Positions 47,049-57,800 of a stretch of 64,000 nucleotides of DNA are shown one piece after another. Numbering within the stretch: position 1 is the stretch's first letter; the number at the start of each line of letters is the position of its first letter. The translations under genes were made by a program, and so were the position numbers. The DNA is from Pristionchus mayeri (taxonomy: Eukaryota > Nematoda > Chromadorea > Rhabditida > Neodiplogasteridae): assembly GCA_036245805.1 (NCBI GenBank), contig BTRK01000005.1, forward strand, positions 38,917,469 to 38,981,468, given 5' to 3'. The notes beneath the pieces are model-generated. The model saw only the letters and a list, made by a program, of their open reading frames with translations. It was not told the origin of the DNA and did no database searches.

Positions 47049-47170
47049 TCAGTAATAAAAAAAATCACCCCTCAGTCTCCTGCTTCTCTATCTCGCTTAT
47101 CTTCTTCAGCAGCTCCGATGTCTCCTCCAATACGGCTATAGTTTGATTCACTAGCCGCTCATAAACTAGG

Positions 47171-48928
47171 AAAGTGCATGGAATATTGATAATTGAGCAG
47201 CAAAATTTAAGTCGTAGTGTCTGCATTCGTACCTGTTCATTCACTGTGTCTTTGTGTTTCGCGTTCTGCCTATAAACAGCCGCTAATATGGTAATGTGAT
47301 CACATGAGACCTCATCAGTGCAATAATAATAAAAAATAATATTAATTATAATTAAGATATTTCTTTCTCTAACTCAATAATAATGACTGACAGTGTGTCA
47401 CATTAATTATGAGGGAACTAGAATTACAAGAAAGCAAATGGCTAGGAACGTGAAAATCCGTGAATATTTGGACGAACACGCAGTCATGGGCTTCACTAAC
47501 TCAATAACACTTTTGTCGAGCTCTTGATTTGATCTCTCGGCGTTATGGATAGGAAATAAATACAATGAAATAATGAAGCCGATTCCCAACCAAATTACGC
47601 TCAAATATTCATTTTTAAACGCTTATATTTCTGTGGCAACAAGTGAAGATGGAATTTGAATATGAACTTGCTGATCAAGTAGCGTTTCACGATCAGTCAA
47701 TTGCTCAACCGTCATTCTCATGCTTCACTCGATGCACAATAAGTCTACTACTACTAGTCAACAGCATCAAGATTTATGGATCTCGAAAAACAACAAAAAA
47801 ATATGCCCATCCTTCTCAGACACCGATGCACGCTCCTTCCCACTCGCTATCAGTCGCTTCGTTAGCTCTTGCAATTGATAATTGAAGATTCTACAGTATA
47901 CTGCAGTAACTACAGTAACTTAATCCAATAATCGATAACTGGAGAGATTTCTGTCTTCCGAGAGGAACAAGGTCTGGCTACACCCACACCAATTTGCTTA
48001 CCTAAACTTTTCGCAACCAGGAACCACCTGGTCCTTGCATACCATCGGTCCTCCTCCTCCGCGGCTAAATTATTTTGTGATCTCTAAACGGCGAAGTTGA
48101 ATGAGGCGAGTGCATCATATTACTCCTCAACGGACGAGAGTGTGAAAGTTGAAGGAAGTACCCCTCACCAGTCGGTGCCTGCGAGGGAGGAGGCATCGTG
48201 CTGATCACAGAGGCGATGTAGAGATGAGAACATGTATTAAAGATGTTTTCTTTTGTCTTATATCACCAGTGTATCGTTCCCGACATCACTCTCCATAATG
48301 TTTAGTAAAGTTGTGGACCTAACCCACCCATATACAATTTGTGCGAGTCTATCCCAGACCTAATAGTGCTGTGTCCCTATTTGGGGTAAGAAATTAAACA
48401 GAAGTCGCAATAAGTAAAATGTTAAAAAAGGATACCGTACCCTCCCTGAGTCATATGGAGGAGCGCCTATGAAAAATCCACAAATAATATTTGCATCATT
48501 TATATCATTGGATGCAATGTTTTCTTATGCAACGAAAGCTGAGTTCTCAAATAGATATTTATGCGGAAAATCCATTTATCAACTGTAAAGTCGTAAATCG
48601 ATCATAAACTTTAGTTTATGAGCGAACTTTCTATAAATAGTATCCTCATCATCATGAATAAATAACAAGTGGTGTCAGCATGATAACTGGAATGGGAGAG
48701 GGTGCGGGATGCTGAATAGGATATACGGTGCATAACGATACGACGGGGTTACGGTAGTATGAATACACTCTTCGAGATCATCGTTGGGTCTACATTAACT
48801 GTGAGTAAAGGTCAGGGATCGATGTCAGGGGATTAGCTCAAACTGACGCAGGAGTAATAGCAGTATTAGGGTACGAGAAGGGGATGGTAGACAACGGCGA
48901 TCGATATCTGGGTGCTACCGTAATCCTC
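47171..48928. other. Region between the exon array and the hnRNP M-like gene
   Basis: A minus-strand open stretch at about 47613-47407 encodes two hydrophobic, membrane-like segments (VIWLGIGFIISLYLF and IFTFLAICFLVILVPS, then stop). It lacks an ATG and sits beside the array, so it may be a last exon or a remnant. A block at about 48165-48215 (GTGCCTGCGAGGGAGGAGGC) duplicates part of hnRNP M-like exon 8 (51190-51230). Nothing else is supported. Confidence 0.4.
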
Positions 48929-51900
48929 TTACATCACGAAATCCACCGAGATGGGGCGGCCTTCAACAGAGGTGCCTGCGAGAGCTCCGCGCGCCCTTTC
49001 TGCCTCCGAATTGAGTGAGAAACGAACGCGAGCCACGCCAGGAGAGACCAACTCGCAGTGCTCGACCTGAAATAGGAGGAAGATTACGGTAGGGTGCGGT
49101 AACGAGCCGAGGATTATGGTGATTCCTACAGCACGTATGAACGTTGTCTGTTGTTTCTGAAAGAACCTAGTACAGCATCCGTAAAACCAAAACTCACATT
49201 AGGATTTTATTTTGTTTTGCTACAGAAAGCCGTCCCACTGGCGTCCAATTCAAACATAAAGTAATGAGAACTCGTTGAAACACAAGCTTACATGTCCCAA
49301 CTATTCTGAACTATTCGTCAAAAGAAAGTTCCCAACGACAAGAGCGTAGCAAACTAGTGTAATCCAGCTCGTGAAACGTCAACTCACCTCGCCAAAGTTC
49401 ATCGATCGGTCGCGCACGATCTGCCACGTGTAGTCGGGCGGCAGCTGCAAGTTTAATTCATTTTTTAAAGGTTTCAATCCTCTTTCTTCTTTCCTGTTTC
49501 AACCGCTCAACAAGAAATCAGAACTCGGCATAAATGTCGGTATGAGCTGATTACTTTAGCAAAAGAACTAATTGTCGCAAGGTGATACAATCTTAATATC
49601 ACTTACATTCTTGATGAGGATGACCCTGCTGCTGAAGGGTGCGGGGCCTCCGCCGACTCCGCCCATCGGAGCGCGCTGATCCGGATACGAACTCGAGTAG
49701 GAGGGAGCGTACTCCTCCTGAGATGAGAAGAATTAGGATAAAGGTCAAAAATTAAGTGGTCAACTTCGATATTCACAAGCAACTACTCGGTCTCAAGAAA
49801 TCACACTTCTCTGCGCTAAGTCGGATGAGAACTATGACGCTATGCCGACTTTGATATATCAAAGGCGGCATGACGTCATAGTTCTTATCCGACCTAGTGC
49901 CCATTTCTCAGCTTCACCAATATCACAAAGGGTGTGTGAAATATCGGAGTTGATATTTTGCGAGACTCAGTTCCAAAATAAAATTAAATAGTTCAAACCT
50001 TCTTGACGACAGTGTATCCGCCCATCGCACCTCCTCCCCCGCCTCCGCTACCGTATCCGCCACCGGAATTAGCGTTGTATCCTGCAAACGACAATTTAGT
50101 TTTTAAACTAAAAAATCGATTGAAAAAGCATCTTGGCACAATTGCGATTCACTCGTCATTTGTAAGAAATTATGAATGGACTGTGTCAATGGGTAAGTGG
50201 TTTCTATCAGAAATATCAGAGCATCAAAAATCCAGAAAAAAAAGTGACACAATGGTGCTGCACGCTATCTCCATAACAAACGAGGAACTAACCCCTCGTT
50301 TATCACCCTCTCCTTCTCCTAAAAAATCTATTGCTCACCTCCAGGCGCGCCTCCCATGGGGTTGCCGCCGAAAGCGGGCGCGTTGTCCCTGAAACATTAC
50401 GTCATGCCTAACCAAACCTCTAATCTCTCCATTCCCCACTCTTTCCCACGACTCCTCACCTGTACGCCGGCTCCCTTCCGTAGACTGGCTGCTGTTGCTG
50501 TTGTGGCTGTTGCTGCTGCATGGGCTGCATGCCTCCGCGTGCCTGAGTGGCGCCGAAGCCGCCGCCTTGTGGCGCGAGCGGAGCGCCAGTCGGCGCGAGG
50601 TCGCGGCCATAGGGGGCGGGGCCTCCACCGCTGGCTCCAAAAGACGGCGCGCCACCTCCCATCACGGCGCTCTCGTAACCTCCGCCTGGCGCCGGACCAC
50701 GCCCACCGTACATCGAGGGGTCGGGCTGGAAAAGAACCGCGTGAGTTTTCGTTTCACCCTGCTATCAAGGGGATTACCCACCTTGTAGTCTCCAGCCCCA
50801 GCCGGCATACCCATTCCACCTCCTCCTCCCATTCCCATCGTTCCGTTGAGCGCGCCCATCAAATCGAGATCCGTCTGCAAAGATTAAAATAAATAAGTAA
50901 TTGAGTATTTCGAAGCGTTCTATGGAGCTACTAAAGACAGCCTCATCCGATTGAATATAAATACGTGTCATAACCGAGAATCACCTAGTCACTTACCCCC
51001 TTGTATCCCATCGGTCCTCCTCCTCCCCCGCCCATCGGAGGCTGCATCTGCTGCATTGGCTGCTGCATCGGAGCCATCTGAGGCTGAAGCAACAGCTTTT
51101 ACTATTTTTTTTATCCTCAATGTCCTACCGTACTCTAACCAACTAGATAGTGTGCAATTTGAACAGAGTGCTTCTCACCGGTTGCATGGGTGCCTGCGAG
51201 GGAGGAGGCATCGTGCTGATCACGGAAGCGATGTCCGTCAGAGGAGCGCCGCCTGAAGAAAGATCAACGATCACTCTGGTATAGATTGAAAATGATGGAA
51301 AAAAGTTCATTATGTGAAGTTTTTTTGTATCATGCGACGGAGCTTCCCATCGTTACACTACTATATTTCATGTATAGTGGGAACGTGGCACTGAGTCACC
51401 TACCAACAATTTGTTGGAGAGCACAAATTTCATGACTATCACAGTTAGTACAAATGATTAAATTTTTAATAGATATATCCTAATATATCAGATTGCGACT
51501 GTTTTCAGGGCATAATAATCCCAAATCAATATTATAATCTACCGTACCCGCTCCGAGTCCCATGCCGACAGAGGAGAGCCCGCGCGGCATCTCGCCCTTG
51601 CCCAGCGGATTGCGCTTCTCGAAGCGGTCCATCTGTAATATTACGCATTTTAGACACATAATTAATAAAAAAATAATGCTGAAAAAAATGTTGCGATATA
51701 GTTGTTTATAAGACTGAAAAGTCAATGCGATTAGCCATATCTGTGCCAACGGTACTTTCTAATCCACACGTGGCGGGAAACCACGAGGTCGCGTAAAATT
51801 TTTAAAAAGCCCCATTTTTCGGTGTTTTCATAAAATTAACAAAGTAAATACAGATCAACTACCGTAATCCTCGGTACCGTACCTTCACAGCGAGCGTTCT

Positions 51901-54588
51901 ATCGTAGTACTTCTGGTTGTGGAACATGGAGATCGCTTGCACTGCCTCCAGCGGGTGCGAGAACTCCACGATCGCCTGGCCCTGAGGATTTCAAGTTTCA
52001 AATTTCGAAATTTGCTCAAAACATACGACTGAGTCAAATGCGGACCGATATCAATAGTTTAAACAATCTATGCTGTCCACGCGAATACAGAAATTATCGA
52101 CAACTGAGTTACCGTATGCCCCACCGTACCTTGCTCTTGCCCTCCTTATCGATCTGAAGATCTACGTAGGTCACTTTGCCAGCCATCGAGAACACGTCAT
52201 GGATGTGGCCAGAGGTTGCGTTGAACGCGATCTGAGACCGGAACTACCGTAATCTAGTCGAATCGAGATCTGACTTCGATCGCAAAATGTAATGATCGAT
52301 TGATTCGACGACTAAATACCATCAACATACTCGACTCATACAAACAATCTGCGAAATAAAACACAAGTCCAGCTGATACAAGTCGAACCAGTCTGCACGA
52401 TGGTTCTAGCATATCGAACAGTTGATTCATAACAAAAACAAGATGTAAATCAAAACAAAAACAAGCACTTGCTCACATTCGCTGCGAATATTCTCGTAGA
52501 AAGGGGCGGAGTGATTGCCATCTTCTTGAGGAACTGCGGACTGAGTCCGTATAGCTCATACTCCATCTCGCCACCGTTGCGTGGAGGCGAATCGCGGCGA
52601 CGCGGCGGTCCGCCCGGTCCGCCACCTCGCGCACCCCCGCCGCCGCCGCGTCCCTTATCCAGAAAGTCGACGCCCGTTTCCTAGAGACAACGACTGTGAG
52701 ACGGATTACGGTAGGAGTCGGGGTGGGACAAGAAGTTCTAATAATACAATGAGAGCTTCACCCTGTCGCTAATCATGAGAGGGCCGATTACGGTAGGAGT
52801 CGGGATGGAGAAGGACGAGCTAACAGGACTACACTTCTATTTTAAATTTGGGACCTTTGCGTATTTTGGACGCATTAAAGATGGTTAAATACTAGTTCGG
52901 TAGAGAAGTGATCATTGATAAGTCGATGGGGAAGGCTGCGGAAGTACTGTGCATTTGGCAGATCTCTTAAAAGAGTACGGGCCTAAACAAGGTGCATTGA
53001 AGCAACTACTGAACCCCAACTAGCCGGAAGAACTGTGTGGAAGGGCAGTCGCGCGAGTGATCGAGTGATTCTGATCGATTACGTTACGAGTAGTGGTAGG
53101 TCAAGAAGAGGTCCACAAAGTGGATTGACTCGGAGTGGTTACAAAGCGAGGAGACCTAGAAAAGGCCGTTGAAGTCAAGGGTAGTCCTAGAACAACCGCT
53201 CTTACAATTAGATAGTTTCTTGCTGGGGAATCCAACTAAACCAGGCTAATTACAGAAGTACGTTATGGAGGGTCTGTAAAAGTGGGCGGAGTCAGAGTGG
53301 ATACACATAGCAAGGAGAGCTAGCGCAGGCGGTGCTTGGTCAAGGAGAAGCCTTCAATATGGGTGGAGTCAGAATGGATACATAACAAGTAGAGAGTAGG
53401 CCAAGGAGATAAGTGGGCGGAGTCAGAGAGCGGCGGACCTCCTTGATGATCTTGAAGAACGCCTCAGGGTTCTTGATGTCCTTGGCGACGATGTTCCTGC
53501 CCTGGATGTCGACGCAGTTCAGCTTCTGGATGGCGTCCCTCGCTCCCTGGACGGTGGTGAACTCGACGAGGGCACAGCCCTTCGGACGTCCGTTCCGCTG
53601 CTCTATGATCTCCACGAAGGTCACCTGCGAGAAACGGACTATTTAAAATTAAAGATGAAAAAACTGGATACTCAGTCAAAAGCGTCGTTTTTTCTACGAA
53701 GGTCACCAAACTCGGTTATTTTTTAAAAGAAATATAAAAATTTACGCCACACATCAGGCAAAGAACAAATCTAACAAGCATTGTAAGCATTATTTGGAAC
53801 ACGTATTTCTAAATATTCAATCAATAAATGTAACAATTTTTCAAGAAAAATCAGCACTAAGGCATATAAAATATACCAGAAGGACGCGCGGAATACAAGA
53901 AATGAACCTCGCCAGCCTTCTCTCTGATCAGAGACTTCAGCTCCATCCATCGCAGTTCGTAGGGAAGATTGGAGAGATAGACGTACTTGTTCTCGCCTAA
54001 ACGGAGCATTAGCAACTGGGCAACCTAGGAACTGGAAATGTAATGATGCATCGATTAATAGTACTGGCTTCAAAAGAGATCAGGAGGGAACCAAGATGAG
54101 TAAATGAGGAACGGCGAAGGCTCGTCGAACTTGCAAATTCGAGAAACCAGTCGTTGATGGGTAGACGAACTATCGAGGAGAACAACGGAGGGAGAAGGGT
54201 GCAAATACGCTTGCTTGGCTTATTAAAATAGAAATTCTAATATTCGGGGCACGATGAAACTATTTCAGATTAGCCGACGAACGGTCACAGAATGCGCGCC
54301 GTTGTAATCTAAATCGGATATTTCCATGGAAACCCAAGTCTCAGTCAGCATTTCTAGCTCTCGGTGGGAAGAGGAGTTATCCGTGGAGAAAATAGAGCTG
54401 CAACAATGAAAAGAAGGGGAAACATTAAAATGTCGAACGTGGCAAACAGTGGGAACGGTACAGACGCTAAACATAAGCCAACACCGCAAGAGAAAATAAG
54501 GGCACTCACCGAAATTTCCGCGGAAATCGCCGCCTCCTCCGCGTCTGGGCGATCTCGAACGGCTTCTACGACGCATGTCGCGACTCAT
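48929..54588 (-). CDS. hnRNP M / MYEF2-like RNA-binding protein, three RRMs
   Basis: Sixteen exons, every junction phase-consistent: 54588-54510, 53996-53908, 53624-53439, 52680-52477, 52231-52130, 51981-51883, 51632-51548, 51252-51179, 51077-50997, 50874-50782, 50725-50460, 50388-50339, 50081-49999, 49717-49607, 49444-49388, 49066-48929; 598 residues. The N terminus is an RS-like stretch (MRRRSRSRSPRR). RRM1 has RNP2 VYLSNLP and RNP1 KGCALVEF. RRM2 runs from RIFAAN to GQAIVEF. RRM3, the last three exons, has RVILIKN, VARVRF and ends SVDFVM. Between lie FEKRNPLGKGEMPRGLSSVG, close to the vertebrate hnRNP M linker, and Gly/Met/Gln/Pro-rich low-complexity sequence. It should act in nuclear pre-mRNA splicing. 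Confidence 0.93.
49815..49901. repeat. Palindromic MITE, ACTAGGTCGGATGAGAACTA family, copy 1
   Basis: AAGTCGGATGAGAACTATGA pairs with TCATAGTTCTTATCCGACCT around CTTTGATATATCAAAG. It lies in an intron of the hnRNP M-like gene. The second copy is at 60408-60502. Confidence 0.85.
52681..53438 (-). repeat. Intron 3 of the hnRNP M-like gene, degenerate tandem repeats
   Basis: Repeats of about 40-75 bp with GGCGGAGTCAGAGTGGATAC or close variants occur near 53118, 53286, 53357 and 53413. ATTACGGTAGGAGTCGG is present twice (about 52703 and 52786). The rest is unique. Confidence 0.6.
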
Positions 54589-54863
54589 GACGACTCAAAT
54601 GCACAATATTATTGATGAAAATAAAAATAAAAACGAAAACAACATCAAAACAAAGCCCGAGAAAATTTCGAATGACGAGAACACTCGCAGAGTGACGCAA
54701 CCGACTAGGACCGCGTGCGCAGCCGCAACGCATAAGGCTCGGTCACATGTATAATCGCGTTTCAAAAAGACTTTTCGCGCATTTCCCTGTTATCACCTGT
54801 TTTGCTCGTTTTCCCCGTTTTGTTTGGCTAATTTCATGTTCCATTTCGCAGGCTGAAGGTCGG
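54589..54863. promoter_or_regulatory. Shared divergent promoter region
   Basis: Only 275 bp separate the ATG of the minus-strand hnRNP M-like gene from the ATG of the plus-strand unknown gene. No TATA box is obvious. A 3' splice site, TTTCGCAG (54844-54851), lies 12 nt before the plus-strand ATG with no upstream donor in range, which suggests spliced-leader trans-splicing. Confidence 0.6.
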
Positions 54864-57800
54864 ATGTCGCAGCCGTTGATCTTTAGCGACGATGAGGACA
54901 CGGCCCACTTCTCGAAGCAGCTCCAAGAGCTGGACATCTCGAAACTGGCAAGTTGCTGACCCACTTGTTCTTTTACTCGCTAATTGTACTTTGGATGCCC
55001 AATTGGAGCTTCCGCAGTGTGCTAATGGCTATGCATAGAGTAATTATAAGTAATCTCACGGGACCTAACTGCTCTACCAACCCAATCTGGGGCACAAAGT
55101 GTGCCAAGCTACCAACAAGCATCGTGAGATGTGCCAATTTGCATGTGCAAAACAACACTTTCACGAATAAGGGGGCTGACTATTCGCATTTTCACACTTT
55201 CTCACAGGCTAAGGAAAGCTAGAGAGTATGCAAAATAGAGAGAGTCAGACGAGTTTCCCCCATTCTAGATCGTGAGGACGGCTCCTGGCACTGTCGCAGC
55301 CGACAAGGAGAATCTCGCGTGGCGAGTCGACTCTGAAGTCAGGTGAGTGTTCGTTGTTGTTATTTTTGACATTCTTGTTTACTACACACCCTAACCAAAG
55401 TTGGGCGTGGGTGCTTGTCCCGGTAAGTCTTACTCAGTGAGCAGTGCTCACCCGGCAATTTTAGGTTTCAATTTCTAATAAACTAATGGAACAAAGTTGA
55501 AACCCAATTCTCGTAGGCCACAATGGATGCATCTTGCTAGTTCAACTCATACTTTTAGATGCTTGGAAATGTTTTCTAGTTTAAGCTATTAAATTTTTTA
55601 ATAAATTGAAATCTTAAAGGGCCGAGACGGGATCTACGGATGACACCTACTCCTTCCATCCGTCGCCCGACAAACGACCCGCCATGATCCTCATCGAGAG
55701 CGACTGCGACAACACTGTGAGATCAAACTACATATTTTTGTGAACGGCGGACGGGTGTGCGCGCCACACCGCTACATAGCGGTAGTGTGGCGGGCGGTGT
55801 CTTGATGTTTTTGAGTGTACGCTAAATGAGAGCATGCAAATTTGAGAGGGTCGGCCTGTGATAGATGGCAATCAGCGTCTGTCACTCTCTTCATTTCGCG
55901 TGCTATCTCGCCAAGTTGGAAAGAAAGACAAGTCAATAGTGGAATTTCCCCCTTTTCTATTTACTTTTTGGGAAATTTTTAGTCATAACATTCTGTTCAA
56001 GACTGGCGTCTGAGCTGGCAAAATACAGCGCATAAAAAGAGAAACAGTGATGGGCTAGGAAATATTACGAAAAATTTTTTGCGACCCCCGGGTAATTTTT
56101 GCTTTGCGACCCTCCGGCACGGGGCTCGTTTTGCGACCCCCCGATCCGGGCCCAGCTGTTGGCGACCGGGGAGGGGGGTAGCGGCTGTGACCCTCCGATT
56201 GAGCGGGGGAGGGGGGGGGGGGTAGCGACTGCGACCCTCCGGACCATGGCATTGACGCCACAGTGACGTCAATGCCACGACCCCCTTATTGCGACCCTCC
56301 GGGACCCCGGACTTGCGACCCCCGGACCCTCCCAATTTGCGACCCCCCCCCCCCCCGATAAAAGTCATATTTTAAGCCCACCAGAGAAACTATCATTACT
56401 CAATCTGCCGCGCGGGAAAATTTCTTATCAGTTCGCCTTTCGCAAGAGCCCACAGCGCCTTGACTCCCGCGGTCAATTCTAATATTTGTAGGCCCAGAGA
56501 ATACTGATTTGAAATGCGCTTTATGTAATGCACTCACCATGAGACTGCCCAAGCCAATTGTCTAGCAATATCCTCCCTAGTCTCGAAGACGAGATGTTTC
56601 TTTACCTTTACTTCTCAAGATCTGTTCTAGCCCAGTTTCGAAGACCCGGTACAGCGGTTTGCATTACATTCTTCATTTTAAAATATTATTCCAGACGAAG
56701 GAGGAGCCTCTGGAGCAAGATCTGGAGGATGAGGACATCGACGAGAAGCCCGATCGCCCCGTTACTCCTGGCAATGCGATGGAGAGGGACGAGTGTGAGG
56801 TGAGCAGTTCTAATTCTAGTCGAATATGGAGCGCACGCTCTTTTTTAGCGTTAAAAAAGGATTAAAAACTGATGAAAGAGTAAGTATTCCCAAACTAGGT
56901 GATTATCGGCCGCGCGCATGATAGGTTAATGCCAGGCGAAGCCTGTATTCGATTGTTCTCGCAGTGATCGCCAGAAATACTACCATTATTCACTATTTAT
57001 GATTGGCATCCCGGATATGCGATGGAGAGGGACGAGTGGGAGGTGAGGAGTAAGCGTCAGCTCGTTTAGCGAGCGCACGGTTTTGTCAATTATAGGACAT
57101 CAAAAATATATTTTAAAAAGGTTTAAAACTGCGAATTGCTAAAAAAATGAGAATTTATCACTCAACCAGGTGATTATCTGCTGCGCGCACGCTAGATTAA
57201 CGCGATTCGAAACTGTGATTTGATTGTTCCCGGGGTCCTCATAGCCTAAAAATAGTAACAGTGCTAACGCCTGCCCATTACTCCCGGCAATGCGATTGTG
57301 AGAGAGGAGTGGGAGATGAGGCTCTCCAGTCAGCACAGTTTCTTGTTAATTACGCCGATTTCAGAATCGAAAAACTCGGATTGTGTTAATCATACGAACG
57401 CTTTCACCGATCGACTTTTTTTTGTACCTAACATTTTTTTAACACAAAAAAATAGAAAAAAAAGTGAAAACTGCGTGAAAAGCAATTAGACTTGGGCCAG
57501 TTGATTCGTGGCCACACGCACTCTAGACTAGCGCGGGGAACGGCCGCTCTTGGTATGGTGCTGGGCCTCTGTGGACAAAAACACAAAATCTGTCTAATTA
57601 GCTCAATATCAAGCTGTTCTAGTTAGTGTTTGTAATTGCTATTACACGTGGGCTCAGCCTAGTACAAAAAGTCTGGACAGCTTGGACCGTTCAAAAGTTT
57701 TTGCGGGAAAAAACGTATAATTTCTGCAAAGTTACTAGCACACCATTTCCTAGAGTAGTTCGCGATAAGTGGTGTGACTGCGTAGGTGGTTAACACGTAC

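Larger units (their letters stand above)
40980..47170 (-). pseudogene. Degenerate tandem array of minus-strand exon fragments
   Basis: Several paralogous exon-like pieces recur on the minus strand. 41139-41080 (VNKAKVENEAIKWKKSST) and about 44900-44850 (LAKVENEAEQS) are homologous. About 42930-42835 (LRLRTLENNHGAVEDKLRQS) matches about 44400-44280 (ARLRTLDSDQRAVADILRES). About 42540-42485 matches the last exon at 47140-47060 (ELLKKISEIEKQETEG, then stop). A further helical exon is 41638-41587 (SLAQSKKTFESFTENIAM), and another is about 44035-43975 (AKFKSLKVSKMKSKAEKKEE). Non-coding flanks are shared too (GACACGCTACGAATCAAGTA at 42700 and 44173). The pieces are helical and lysine/glutamate rich, perhaps coiled coil. 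No complete gene can be assembled and some fragments have stops. I do not recognise the parent family. Confidence 0.45.

Noticed and set aside
50356..50892. 178-codon plus-strand ORF with Arg/Ala/Ser-rich product
   Set aside because: It is antisense to exons 10-12 of the hnRNP M-like gene, whose frames and splice sites explain the region.
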